Assembly (NCBI RefSeq): GCF_020991475.1
Contig: NZ_JAJMPA010000003.1
Location: 248,001 to 312,000, forward strand
Direction: 5' to 3'
Origin: Pedobacter sp. MC2016-14
GTDB lineage: Bacteria > Bacteroidota > Bacteroidia > Sphingobacteriales > Sphingobacteriaceae
Length of the DNA: 64,000 nucleotides
Under the pieces are notes generated by a model that was not told where the DNA came from, searched no databases, and saw only the letters and a list, made by a program, of their open reading frames with translations. Made by a program: the position numbers and the translations under genes. Of the stretch, positions 43,836-52,335 are shown in pieces; position 1 is the first letter of the stretch; each line of letters begins with the position of its first letter.

Positions 43836-45749
43836 TTACAGAAATTCCCAGGCACTCTTGTAAGCCTCATTTTTATCAGAATACGCTATAAAATCGGCAT
43901 AAAATTCATTTCTGGAAATTGTGGCACTATCACCTATTACCACCAGCTTTTTTCTTGCCCTGGTCATAGCAACATTCATCCGTCTTATATCCGTCAGGAA
44001 ACCAATGTTACCTTCCGGATTACTCCGTGTTAAACCAATATAAATGATGTCTCTTTCCTGTCCCTGAAAGCCGTCAATGCTATTAATGGTGATTTTAGTA
44101 CGATATTTAGGCAATATTTCGGAGCCTTCAAACACTTCTCTAAACAAGATCACCTGTTGTTGATAAGGAAATATAACACCTATAGTCGGAAATGTATCTT
44201 CAGTATAATGAGTGTCCAAATTACTAATCAATTGTTCCAGGTGTTTTTTTAAAAACAAGGCTTCCTCTGGGTTGGTGCTACTGGTCCCTTCTAACTTTTC
44301 ATCAAAACTGCAACCTGCGGTATCTACAAATTCCAGGGCTTGCTCATTATTCAATAGCCTCCCTGTTGCAACATTGGCGTTAGCCCTAAGCTGTCCCTGA
44401 TAAAATACGTTTGATGGGTAGCCCATGATCAGTTCGTTCATACGGTATTGTTCTTGCAACAGTACCACCGCTTCAGGATGCAGGTTAACACATTTTTCCA
44501 GCAACGTGCTGCTCAATCCTTTTCTTGCGGCTTCAACGGATTTAATGGTGGGAGGTAGCTGACAATGATCTCCGGCAAGTACTAATTTTTCGGCCTTAAG
44601 AATTGGAATCCAACAGGCTGGTTCCAGCGCCTGGCCCGCCTCGTCAATCACTACCGTATCAAATTTTAAGTTTCTTATGGTATAATGATTGGCACCTACA
44701 AGTGTGGCCGTAATTACCTGGGCTTTTTCAATCACATTTCCAATTATGTATTCTTCTATTTTATCAACCTCTTTCCTTATTTTATGTGCTTCATTAAAAA
44801 GTGCCTTTCTCTGTTCCTTCTCCGCTTTGCCAAAGTTACGCTTGTACTTATGTGCCATGTTTTTATATTCGGCGGCCATCTTTTTAAGGTTTTTAATGTC
44901 TTTATTGCCCTCATGTTCAGCCATCCTGCGGTCAAGTGTTAAAGAAAGTAACCCTTCAGATACCCTTGCAGGGTTCCCAACCCGTACTACATTTAATTGT
45001 TCGTTGGCTAATTTTTCACTTAATAAATCTACCGCCGTGTTACTAGGCGCTACCACTAATATTTGCTTGTGGTTCTGTGCAATCAAGGCCTTAATGGCTT
45101 GTACCAGGGTAGTAGTTTTTCCTGTGCCCGGCGGACCATGTACAATGGCCAGTTCGTTTGCCGAAAGAATTTTTTCTACCGCCTCCTGCTGTTTATTATT
45201 CAGGGATGTTGAGACCTTATAAAGATCATGCACTTTAGGCTTAAATCCCGGCTTTGACTTACCAGTCAATACACTTGCTAGCCGGGCTTCAGCAGTACCA
45301 TCAGTATCGTCAATACCTGAAGCCGTTTTTAACGCATTTTGCATTTCGTCATAGCTGTTGTTGTCAAACAGCAGGTCTAAGCCCAATTTACCATCTCTTG
45401 CCCAGTCCGGTAATTCTTCCGTACGTAATGTAATTTTAATCCGGTTTCCACCTATATAGTTTATCGTTCCCTCAATGCGGTCTTTTCCAGGCTCGTGATT
45501 GGAGAACAAAGCAGCAGAAGACCCAAACCTAAACTGGTGCGAAAGTTCATGATGGGTTGTGCGCTCTATTTCTACAGTTATGTAATCACCCCGGCTCATT
45601 TCAGTCCCTCTAATTGCAATGGGGTACCATGATAAGCCATTCGTCCTTCTTTGTGTAGCAGAAGATGCGGCAGTTAATTTACGATACGCATCGAGGTCTT
45701 CTTCCCGTTCAATTTTTAACAGGTCAAGCAATTTCTTAAAATACTCCAT
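43836..45749 (-). CDS. UPF1/IGHMBP2-like superfamily 1B helicase
   Basis: 637 residues. An N-terminal beta-barrel-like region (about 40-150) is inserted before the motor. Walker A VHGPPGTGKTTTLV (near 205), Walker B as DTVVIDEAGQALEPA, motif III GDHCQLPPT, motif V/VI SIDGFQGQERD and NVAMTRARKKLVVIGD. The family unwinds RNA or DNA 5'-3' in an ATP-dependent manner; the bacterial role is unclear. It lies on the same strand as the ECF sigma gene, separated by 136 bases. Confidence 0.93.
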   Translation of the reverse strand: MEYFKKLLDLLKIEREEDLDAYRKLTAASSATQRRTNGLSWYPIAIRGTEMSRGDYITVEIERTTHHELSHQFRFGSSAALFSNHEPGKDRIEGTINYIGGNRIKITLRTEELPDWARDGKLGLDLLFDNNSYDEMQNALKTASGIDDTDGTAEARLASVLTGKSKPGFKPKVHDLYKVSTSLNNKQQEAVEKILSANELAIVHGPPGTGKTTTLVQAIKALIAQNHKQILVVAPSNTAVDLLSEKLANEQLNVVRVGNPARVSEGLLSLTLDRRMAEHEGNKDIKNLKKMAAEYKNMAHKYKRNFGKAEKEQRKALFNEAHKIRKEVDKIEEYIIGNVIEKAQVITATLVGANHYTIRNLKFDTVVIDEAGQALEPACWIPILKAEKLVLAGDHCQLPPTIKSVEAARKGLSSTLLEKCVNLHPEAVVLLQEQYRMNELIMGYPSNVFYQGQLRANANVATGRLLNNEQALEFVDTAGCSFDEKLEGTSSTNPEEALFLKKHLEQLISNLDTHYTEDTFPTIGVIFPYQQQVILFREVFEGSEILPKYRTKITINSIDGFQGQERDIIYIGLTRSNPEGNIGFLTDIRRMNVAMTRARKKLVVIGDSATISRNEFYADFIAYSDKNEAYKSAWEFL

Positions 45750-45828
45750 TTTTGCAAAGATAACCTTTGCTTCAATAATATGGTGGAGGATCTTTTTTCC
45801 TACTTTTACGGCTCAATAAATAACCTAT

Positions 45829-46494
45829 ATGCCGAAACTTAAAGCCGTATTGTTTGATCTGGACGGAACCCTTATCGACTCTGAACATTTTCATTATGAA
45901 TGCTGGGTAGATATTTTGAAAGAATTTAATGCTGAAATGACCTACGAAGACTGGACCACTAACTATGCAGGTATACCTTTGCCCTCCAACTGCGAAAACC
46001 TGAAAGAAAGGTTTAATATGGATATTTCACTGGATGAACTAATTGCCTGGCGTACCAGGTTGAGCAAAGAGGGCTTTGCAAATCGCGACATCAGTCTGAT
46101 GCCCTTTGCGCTCGATGTGATTCAGTACTACAAAGCCCAGGGTTTACGTTTGGCTGTTGTTACCGCTAGTCCCAGAGTAGATGTGGAATTGATATTTAAT
46201 AGAAATGGCCTTGCGCATTACTTTGAGTTTATGGTAACCAGTACAGATGTTACCCAGACTAAGCCGGATCCTGAATGCTATAATTTGGCCTGCACAAAAC
46301 TTGGAATTGCAAAAGATGAATGTATTGTTTTTGAAGATACCGTGAATGGAATGCGCGCTGTAAAAGCTGCAGGACTAACATGTCTGGTTGTGCAGCACGA
46401 TGAAACACAACACGAAAAGTTTGTCAATGCAGACCGCATATTTTTGGATATGGAGCTAGCTAAGCAATATGCCACAGCTACATACTTAAGTTAA
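45829..46494 (+). CDS. HAD-family phosphatase, beta-phosphoglucomutase-like subfamily
   Basis: 221 residues. Motif I FDLDGTLIDSE near residue 9, helical cap domain at about 15-85, motif II VVTASP, and motif III/IV KPDPECYNLA followed by FEDTVNGMRAVKAAG. The nucleophile and acid Asp pair are intact. Members hydrolyse or isomerise small sugar phosphates; the true substrate is unknown. Confidence 0.9.
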   Translation: MPKLKAVLFDLDGTLIDSEHFHYECWVDILKEFNAEMTYEDWTTNYAGIPLPSNCENLKERFNMDISLDELIAWRTRLSKEGFANRDISLMPFALDVIQYYKAQGLRLAVVTASPRVDVELIFNRNGLAHYFEFMVTSTDVTQTKPDPECYNLACTKLGIAKDECIVFEDTVNGMRAVKAAGLTCLVVQHDETQHEKFVNADRIFLDMELAKQYATATYLS

Positions 46495-46612
46495 GGTCTC
46501 TTTATTTTTATAATATTAAACTCAAATGCTTCTGATATTGTTTCTGAGGGCTAGTGGTTGTTATTGATCATTGTATTTTTTTTCATAATTGGAAAATACC
46601 CAATTTTAGGTA

Positions 46613-46643
46613 TTGATTCGGCCTCCTTGTTTATGTTATTTTG
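46613..46643 (+). promoter_or_regulatory. promoter of the lipocalin-like lipoprotein gene
   Basis: TTG (46613-46615), 20-base spacer, TTATTTTG (one mismatch to TAnnTTTG). Transcription would begin near 46649, immediately at a small hairpin CTTATCT-aaat-AGATAAG (46650-46667). Confidence 0.45.
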
Positions 46644-46699
46644 CCCAAGCTTATCTAAATAGATAAGACGGACAATTTAAATTAACATAAAACAATTCA

Positions 46700-47131
46700 A
46701 TGATGAAAAATTACGCAATGGCCTTAGTGCTACTCTTAACGACTCTTGCATTTACAGGCTGTAAGAAGGAAAAAGATGAAAAATTAATAGTAGGTAAATG
46801 GAAATTGGAGAAGGAGATTAGTAAATATTATGAAAATGGAGTACTTATTGATGAAGATGTGGATACTGATGATGGTGGTACTGCTGAGATATTCGATAAT
46901 GGCCGAATGAAAGACGGCGATAATAATGAGTATACCTATGTGCTTAATGGCAAAACATTCACCATTACATTAGTTAAGGATCCTAGAGAAGTGGAGACTT
47001 TTGAGATCACAACCCTTACCAAAGAAAGTCTTGTGATTTATAATGAAGACAGCTATACCAGATCAAATCAAAATGGTACAGGTACCATTCAGGTTAAAGA
47101 GACTACTGAACAACATTTTATAAAACAATAA
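46700..47131 (+). CDS. lipocalin-like lipoprotein
   Basis: 143 residues with lipobox FTGC (Cys21 from the first Met; a second ATG follows at once). The mature part begins IVGKWKLEKEI, the G-x-W strand typical of small lipocalin-like (DUF4923/5004-type) Bacteroidota lipoproteins, and it continues as a predicted beta-barrel. Rich in acidic residues (DEDVDTDDGG). No enzymatic residue is seen. A short hairpin in its 5' leader may affect mRNA stability. Confidence 0.82.
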   Translation: MMKNYAMALVLLLTTLAFTGCKKEKDEKLIVGKWKLEKEISKYYENGVLIDEDVDTDDGGTAEIFDNGRMKDGDNNEYTYVLNGKTFTITLVKDPREVETFEITTLTKESLVIYNEDSYTRSNQNGTGTIQVKETTEQHFIKQ

Positions 47132-47140
47132 CTTATTTTA

Positions 47141-47815
47141 TTACATTTTGATCTTCTTCTGTAGCAAGAGTGCTTCTTTTTTACCAAGAAGTATGGCTTT
47201 AAAAACAACAGGCTTCAGGGGAAGATCATTTTTGTCTGTGGCAACAGCGTTGATAGCTTCTGCTACTTCCATCCCTTCCACAATTTCTCCAAAAATGGTG
47301 TAATCACCATCAAGGTAGGGGACACCACCAATGGTTTTATATATGTTACGTTGAGCATCAGAAAAACTGGTGCTCTTTTTTTTGGCAATCAAATCCAGTT
47401 GTTCATCTGTTTGAATTTTTCCCTGCACCAGGTAAATTTGGTTGAAGTAAGAAGCTTTCTCCGGGTTGTCATCTCTGCCAGCACCAAAGGCACCCTTTTT
47501 ATGGAATAGTGCAGGGACAATCTCGGCAGGTAAACGCTTAGCACCTAATTCTGGATGTAACTTTTCTTTTTTTAGGATTGAGTCATCCAGTTCGCCACCC
47601 TGACTTACAAAAGATTTAATTACCCGGTTAAACTGAGCATCTTTATAAATACCCTTTTTGATGGCCTCCACAAACATATCTCTATGATTAGGCGTTTCAT
47701 CATACAACTTTAAAGTAATATTTCCCTGCGCAGTAACCAAACGTACAAAAAACGATTGAGCTTTAATATTATAGACAGATAGTGTAATCAGCAGGACGAG
47801 GAACAGCTTTTTCAT
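47141..47815 (-). CDS. secreted cyclophilin-type peptidyl-prolyl isomerase
   Basis: 224 residues: signal peptide 1-19 (ending NIKAQS), then a cyclophilin domain with GNITLKLYDETPNHRDMFVE, FNRVIKSFVSQGG (catalytic Arg/Phe/Gln region) and a C-terminal FGEIVEGMEVAEAINAV. An insertion with DDSILKKEKLHPELGAKR and a loop around residues 100-150 is typical of Bacteroidota periplasmic cyclophilins. It catalyses prolyl isomerisation during folding of exported proteins. Convergent with the lipocalin-like gene, 9 bases apart. Confidence 0.92.
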   Translation of the reverse strand: MKKLFLVLLITLSVYNIKAQSFFVRLVTAQGNITLKLYDETPNHRDMFVEAIKKGIYKDAQFNRVIKSFVSQGGELDDSILKKEKLHPELGAKRLPAEIVPALFHKKGAFGAGRDDNPEKASYFNQIYLVQGKIQTDEQLDLIAKKKSTSFSDAQRNIYKTIGGVPYLDGDYTIFGEIVEGMEVAEAINAVATDKNDLPLKPVVFKAILLGKKEALLLQKKIKM

Positions 47816-47926
47816 GATGAAGTAAAAATTTACGTTACTAAAAGAACTAAAAAAGAATCAATTTAAATAATAAAAAAACTTTGTATCATAAATTAGCGTA
47901 CTTTTATAGCATACAATTGCATTTAT

Positions 47927-48946
47927 ATGACATTTTTGGACGTTGTTTTAGATCCACCAGCATACGGGTGGATGGACGAAAAGGGGGAATTGGTTAAACC
48001 AACTAACAAGCAGATCTGGAAGGAATTCTTTAGTCGTCTCAACGTCTTTAAAGACAAAAAGAATTGGCTTCCTTTTTTTAGCTGGTTTAAAGTAGCGCTC
48101 TCCGTGCCTTTTCTTGCTATGTTTTTATTTTATTATTTTAATTGGTACTTACTGGGGGCCGCTTTTGTTTACAGCATGATTATTATGGGCACACATGGTA
48201 CCATTTGGCATCATCGCTATTGTACACATGGTGCTTACAAATTCAGGAATAAGTTTTGGCGCTTTTTTACGCAAAACCTTACCATTTCCATGATTCCAGA
48301 AGAAATTTATGTGGTTTCACACCATGTACATCATGCTAAATCAGATCAGCCCGGCGATCCGTATAATGCGCAGGGCGGCTTTTTATATTGTTTTCTGGCC
48401 GATGTAAACCATCAGCCGATTGCGAAAGATCTGAGCGAAGAAGATTACAGGCGGGCAGCACGCTTAATGAAGCATACCGGGGTTCCTGTAAATACTTATC
48501 AGCAATACCAAAAATGGGGCTCATTGGTACATCCTGCAAGGGCAATCATTGAAACCATATTAAACTGGGGCTTTTGGTACTTTATTTTCTACCTGATTGG
48601 TGGCCATGGCTTATCCTGTACGCTAATTGGTGCAGCCGGAGTTTGGGCAGTAGGGGTAAGAACATATAATTATGAAGGACATGGTAAAGGAAAAGATATG
48701 CGGCGTGACCACTGTGATTTTAACAGGGATGATATGTCTATCAACCAACTTTGGCCAGGCTTTGTTGCTGGCGAGTGGCATAACAATCATCATTTGTTTC
48801 CAAAAAGCGCACGCACTGGCTTTTTACCCTACCAAATAGATCTTGCCTATTATTACATCTTTTTGATGCATAAACTAGGTCCGGTAAAGGCTTATCGATG
48901 TTCAAAAAAGGATTTTTACGAGCGACATATAAATAATCGGACTTAA
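47927..48946 (+). CDS. fatty acid desaturase (acyl-CoA/acyl-lipid, Delta9-like)
   Basis: 339-residue membrane di-iron enzyme. The three histidine boxes are visible: HHRYCTH near 100, HHVHH near 130 and HNNHH near 290, so the metal-binding set is complete. Hydrophobic segments at about 55-95 and 205-245 give the four-helix topology. It introduces a double bond into membrane fatty acyl chains. Monocistronic; its 3' neighbour is tRNA-Lys. Confidence 0.92.
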   Translation: MTFLDVVLDPPAYGWMDEKGELVKPTNKQIWKEFFSRLNVFKDKKNWLPFFSWFKVALSVPFLAMFLFYYFNWYLLGAAFVYSMIIMGTHGTIWHHRYCTHGAYKFRNKFWRFFTQNLTISMIPEEIYVVSHHVHHAKSDQPGDPYNAQGGFLYCFLADVNHQPIAKDLSEEDYRRAARLMKHTGVPVNTYQQYQKWGSLVHPARAIIETILNWGFWYFIFYLIGGHGLSCTLIGAAGVWAVGVRTYNYEGHGKGKDMRRDHCDFNRDDMSINQLWPGFVAGEWHNNHHLFPKSARTGFLPYQIDLAYYYIFLMHKLGPVKAYRCSKKDFYERHINNRT

Positions 48947-48979
48947 AATCAGGCACCTAGTAGAAATACGTAATATTAA

Positions 48980-49011
48980 TTTGCATCCATTATTTGGTAA
49001 TCCTATATTTG
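48980..49011 (+). promoter_or_regulatory. promoter of tRNA-Lys
   Basis: TTTG (48980-48983), 20-base spacer, TATATTTG (49004-49011): a full match to the Bacteroidota -33/-7 consensus. The 5' leader before the tRNA would be about 40 bases. Confidence 0.65.
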
Positions 49012-49057
49012 CATCACTTTAAACGGAAACGCTTAGAGTAGTTCTAAAAAGAATGAT

Positions 49058-49130
49058 GATTCCGTAGCTCAGCTGGTAGAGCATTACACTTTTAATGTAG
49101 TGGTCCTGGGTTCGAATCCCAGCGGGATCA
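49058..49130 (+). tRNA. tRNA-Lys (anticodon TTT)
   Basis: 73-base cloverleaf. Acceptor GATTCCG pairs with CGGGATC (one T-G pair); the D arm is GCTC/GAGC; the anticodon arm TTACA/TGTAG encloses loop CTTTTAA with anticodon TTT; the T arm is CTGGG-TTCGAAT-CCCAG; the discriminator is A. CCA is not encoded. The last part (49116-49128) is repeated downstream at 53379, indicating use as an integration site. Confidence 0.97.
49116..49128 (+). repeat. putative attachment core, tRNA copy
   Basis: ATCCCAGCGGGAT within the tRNA-Lys 3' end; an identical copy lies at 53379-53391. The core is itself an inverted repeat because it spans the T and acceptor arms. Confidence 0.65.
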
Positions 49131-49134
49131 CGGT

Positions 49135-49159
49135 AAGGCGCACTAAGGTGCGCCTTTTT
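49135..49159 (+). terminator. intrinsic terminator of tRNA-Lys
   Basis: Arms AAGGCGCAC / GTGCGCCTT with loop TAAG and a T5 tail, 4 bases after the tRNA. Confidence 0.92.
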
Positions 49160-49234
49160 CGTTTAATATGCTTAGTAACCAGCATCTTTCACAAAAAAGC
49201 AGGTCAACCTTAATCAGGTTAATTCAGAAAAAAA

Positions 49235-49279
49235 GGTGACCCATCTGGTAACCCAATCCATTTGTTACATTTGGGTCAC
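49235..49279. repeat. GGTGACCCA repeats near the left attachment site
   Basis: Two direct copies within 49235-49255 (GGTGACCCA and GGTAACCCA) and an inverted TGGGTCAC at 49272-49279. A matching pair lies at 53302-53322 near the other attachment copy. They could be integrase arm-type sites or the decayed 5' end of an integrase frame. Confidence 0.5.
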
Positions 49280-49522
49280 TGAATTTTTTAAGACTTGTGA
49301 GGTTGAGTTTTAAGAATCATGCAAATACGACGTAGCCGGCAATTATTGATCACTTAAAAACGTGTAGAGGAAAATTTATGACAAAATTGGCGCATTAATT
49401 TGTCTCACTTTTCATTTGCATTGATAATCAACTCCATGTCGGTGAAAAGGTCATTACGTAACAGAGGTAGAGGTAATGGGTTATTTTTCAGTTCTTTAGT
49501 TCAATACTGACTCTGTTTCAGC

Positions 49523-49745
49523 ATGCTTAAAGATGGCTTTATAGATGGACTGCAAAAAGAAATCCTTCTGGAAAATTTTACAATGCGCCAAGAGATCGAC
49601 ACCCATCACAATGTTGCCAGGTTATATTGGGGATTTGGGTAGGACGAAAAAGCTCTAGCGGGAACAGGAATGGACATTTTTCTTTTTTAAATTGGGAATT
49701 TCAAAAGCTATTGGTATTCGTTGAGAAAATTCGAAGCAGAAATGC
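49523..49745 (+). pseudogene. decayed SnoaL-like domain gene (relative of the VOC-SnoaL gene at 55166)
   Basis: The frame from 49523 translates as FIDGLQ...IDTHHNVARLYWGFG, then TAG at 49640, then GTGMDIFLF and a second stop, followed by frame-shifted remains. It matches the C-terminal part of the intact protein at 55166-56182 (FITGLQ, IDVHQNVARLYWQVG, TVTGMDLFVV) at most positions. It therefore is a broken paralogue or an orthologue acquired with the cassette. Confidence 0.8.
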
Positions 49746-49811
49746 GTGAAAGCTAACCGAAACTTTCCTCTTCGTTTCTTCAAAGCTGACCAAACTATAA
49801 CTAGTTAATTG

Positions 49812-50147
49812 TTATGAAGACAATACTTTTTCCCTATGGCTTTTACCCCAATTTTGAATTGCCAAAAGGACTGGCTTTAAATCCTTCCCATATTGGGTAA
49901 GCGTATACTCTACCGTTACTGGAACGGTTGGGAATACCTCCCTGGAAACAATCCCATTAATTTCCAAATCCTTGAGCGCGTTTGATAACGCTTTTGGCGA
50001 TATATGCTTAAGGTTTGTCTCCAATTCCTTAAAGCGTTTTTTGCCATGGCATAAACTGTAAATAATCGGAAATTTCCATTTCCCACCTATCATCTCAAAG
50101 ACATCCAAGACCGACTGTATTTCAATAAATTCTTCGTGATTATCCAT
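49812..50147 (-). CDS. HxlR-family transcriptional regulator
   Basis: 111-residue winged-helix protein. Canonical family sequence: MIGGKWKFPIIYSL, RFKELETNLKHISPKALSNAL (recognition helix region) and YTLTQYGKDLKPVLLAIQNWG. Unlike most HxlR proteins the usual N-terminal Cys is missing (the start reads DNHEEFIEIQSVLDVFE), so a thiol-based sensing mechanism is not evident. It is divergent from the ene-reductase gene and probably controls it through palindromes in the shared 136-base region. Confidence 0.92.
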   Translation of the reverse strand: MDNHEEFIEIQSVLDVFEMIGGKWKFPIIYSLCHGKKRFKELETNLKHISPKALSNALKDLEINGIVSREVFPTVPVTVEYTLTQYGKDLKPVLLAIQNWGKSHREKVLSS

Positions 50148-50149
50148 AA

Positions 50150-50219
50150 CTATACTTTTGTATAGCAGCTTAACTATGTGCTACTAGTGAAAAATGAGTA
50201 GCAAATATACTTAATTTTG
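50150..50219. promoter_or_regulatory. divergent control region of hxlR and the ene-reductase gene
   Basis: Minus-strand -7 box TATATTTG (50202-50209, for hxlR) and plus-strand TAATTTTG (50212-50219, for the reductase) lie 2 bases apart, back to back. Two palindromes accompany them: CTATAC-tttt-GTATAG (50150-50165) and GCTACT-N11-AGTAGC (50180-50202). They are candidate HxlR operators. Confidence 0.5.
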
Positions 50220-50283
50220 TTCCAGCTTAAAAATACAAGTTGTTTAGCCTTTCAGGGGCAATTATGAATCGAAATTTAAAGAA

Positions 50284-51366
50284 ATGAAATTACTAGAAAA
50301 AACAGTCTTGGGAAACCAGACACTTCGTAACAGTTTGGCGATGGCACCTATGACAAGAAGCCGGGCTGATGAAAATGGGATTGTGGGCGACTTAACGGTT
50401 TTATACTACACGCAACGTGCGAGTGCCGGCCTTATTATTTCCGAAGGTATCAATATCACAAAACAGGCTTTAGGAAGTCCCTTTACACCGGGAATTTATA
50501 CCAAGGAACAAATTGATGCATGGAAAAAGGTAACGCAGGCTGTTCACGAAAATGGGGGTACCATTTACGCACAGCTCTGGCATACCGGACGTGTAGGTCA
50601 TTCTTCGGTCAAACAAGGTGAATTGCCTGTTGCTCCATCTCCTATCGCCATTGAAGGTCAGCAGCATTTTACGGGAACGGGAATGGCAGATTACGAAATA
50701 CCACGGGAACTAAGTAATTCTGAAGTAAAACAAATTGTTCAGGACTACAGCCAGGCTGCCCTGAATGCAATTGAGGCGGGCTTTGACGGGGTAGAATTGC
50801 ATTCGGCATTTGGTTACCTTCCCAACCAGTTTCTGGCAGAAAGCTCCAATCAAAGGACCGACGAATATGGCGGCAGCATCGAAAACCGTAATCGCTTCGT
50901 GCTAGAGATAATGACGGCCCTGGCAAATGCGGTAGGTGGCGATAAAGTAGGCATAAAGCTGTCTCCTACCATACCTTACAACAGTATCATAAGCAAGAAC
51001 CCAACTGCTCAGTTCGGGGCATTGATCAGCGGATTGGATGCTCTGCCTTTAGCCTATATTCACCTCATGAACGGTCTATTCCCACTGGATGAACTTCCTC
51101 ATTACCCTAAGGACGTACTGGAAACTTTTGGCAAGCTTACCAAACATACCATAATTGCAAACGGTGGCTACAATGGCGAAACAGGAGAAGCGGCGCTTAA
51201 AAACGGGATTGCAAAAATTATAGCCTACGGATCACTATACCTGGCCAATCCCGATCTGCCCAAACGCTTCGAGTTGCATACCGAGGTTAATCAGCCGGAC
51301 AGAGATACGATGTATGGTGGAGGAGAAAAAGGCTACACCGATTATCCTTTTTTAAGTGAAAACTAA
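50284..51366 (+). CDS. Old Yellow Enzyme family alkene reductase
   Basis: 360-residue FMN-dependent TIM-barrel flavoprotein. Family segments: LAMAPMTRSRAD near 19, YAQLWHTGRVGH near 97, the NxLxxQFL region FGYLPNQFLAESSNQRTDEYGG near 180-200 (with H in VELHSAFGYL), and GIAKIIAYGSLYLANPDLPKR. It reduces activated C=C bonds of enals, enones and quinones with NADPH. It is controlled, by position, by HxlR and followed by an SDR and a pirin gene, suggesting electrophile detoxification. Confidence 0.93.
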   Translation: MKLLEKTVLGNQTLRNSLAMAPMTRSRADENGIVGDLTVLYYTQRASAGLIISEGINITKQALGSPFTPGIYTKEQIDAWKKVTQAVHENGGTIYAQLWHTGRVGHSSVKQGELPVAPSPIAIEGQQHFTGTGMADYEIPRELSNSEVKQIVQDYSQAALNAIEAGFDGVELHSAFGYLPNQFLAESSNQRTDEYGGSIENRNRFVLEIMTALANAVGGDKVGIKLSPTIPYNSIISKNPTAQFGALISGLDALPLAYIHLMNGLFPLDELPHYPKDVLETFGKLTKHTIIANGGYNGETGEAALKNGIAKIIAYGSLYLANPDLPKRFELHTEVNQPDRDTMYGGGEKGYTDYPFLSEN

Positions 51367-51426
51367 ATTGCTGTTTACTCCAAGAGCAGGTATTTATAAT
51401 TAATTATTCAAATAAAAATAACAATC

Positions 51427-52161
51427 ATGATAAACAAAGGAACGGCTGTCATTACAGGGGCAGCCAATGGAATAGGACAAGCATATGCGGTAAGACTTGC
51501 TCAGGATGGCTTTGATATTGCCGTTGCAGATGTGGTCGATGCGGATAAAACGAAAGCTCTGGTCGAGGCTGCAGGAAGAAAATTCTTTGCAGCAATTATA
51601 GACGTAACCTCTCCCGAGGCAACCCTGTCCTTTGCCAAGCAGGTTCAAGAAAACCTTGGAAACATCACTGCACTGGTTAACAATGCCGGTATTTATCCCT
51701 GGAAATCATTTGCTGAAACAGATTTCCAAACCTGGCGCAATGTAATTGGAGTAAACTTGGATGGAACATTTTTAATGAGCAAAGCTTTTGTGCCCTATAT
51801 GATTGAAAAGAAGTACGGCCGTATCGTAAATGTTGCCAGCACAACTTTTTTTCTGAATGCACCTCAAATGACCGCTTACATTGCTAGCAAAGGTGGGGTT
51901 ATAGGCTTTACACGTGCCCTGGCAAGTGAAGTTGGGGTAGATGGCATTAACGTTAATGTAATTGCACCCGGGCTTACCAACACCAAATCGATGAGGGATG
52001 AAAACGCAGAAATCTACGAGTTCCTTCCAAAGATGCAAGCCATTCCAAGGGTAATAGAACCGGAAGACTTAGTAGGTGTTGTATCCTTTCTGGTTTCAAA
52101 AGACTCAGCTTTTGTGACAGGTCAAACCATTGCGGCAGATGGCGGGCAGGTCAGAAATTAA
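51427..52161 (+). CDS. short-chain dehydrogenase/reductase
   Basis: 244 residues. Classical SDR: cofactor motif TGAANGIGQ (near 10), NNAG at about 87, and catalytic Ser-Tyr-Lys with YIASKGG (Tyr near 153) and the C-terminal GQTIAADGGQ. The Asp following beta-2 (VADVVDADK) suggests NAD(H) preference. The substrate is unknown. It lies 60 bases after the ene-reductase gene and is likely in the same unit. Confidence 0.92.
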   Translation: MINKGTAVITGAANGIGQAYAVRLAQDGFDIAVADVVDADKTKALVEAAGRKFFAAIIDVTSPEATLSFAKQVQENLGNITALVNNAGIYPWKSFAETDFQTWRNVIGVNLDGTFLMSKAFVPYMIEKKYGRIVNVASTTFFLNAPQMTAYIASKGGVIGFTRALASEVGVDGINVNVIAPGLTNTKSMRDENAEIYEFLPKMQAIPRVIEPEDLVGVVSFLVSKDSAFVTGQTIAADGGQVRN

Positions 52162-52274
52162 TACTATAAATGGAGAATCTTTAAGGGATCAAATGGGGTT
52201 TAAGGGTTTAGATATTCTCTATAAACCTGCAAGACTTGAGTTGAAAGCAGAGATTTATTCTTAATATTAGGTGG

Positions 52275-52313
52275 AGAAAGTCTGATTGGGGATACCTTCT
52301 GATTCGACTTTCT
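52275..52313 (+). other. stem-loop upstream of the pirin gene
   Basis: Arms AGAAAGTC (52275-52282) and GACTTTCT (52306-52313), 23-base loop, ending 22 bases before the pirin ATG. Possible leader structure or operator; no T-run. Confidence 0.3.
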
Positions 52314-52335
52314 TGAAGTTTTAAAAGTTTATTCT

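Larger units (their letters stand above)
49131..49811 (+). other. gene-poor 680-base region after tRNA-Lys
   Basis: It contains the tRNA terminator, GGTGACCC-type repeats (49235-49279) and the decayed SnoaL-like gene. No intact gene is seen. Confidence 0.7.

Noticed and set aside
44689..45222. 177-codon frame on the plus strand
   Set aside because: Antisense to the UPF1-like helicase; product is Ser/Cys/Phe-rich without family features.
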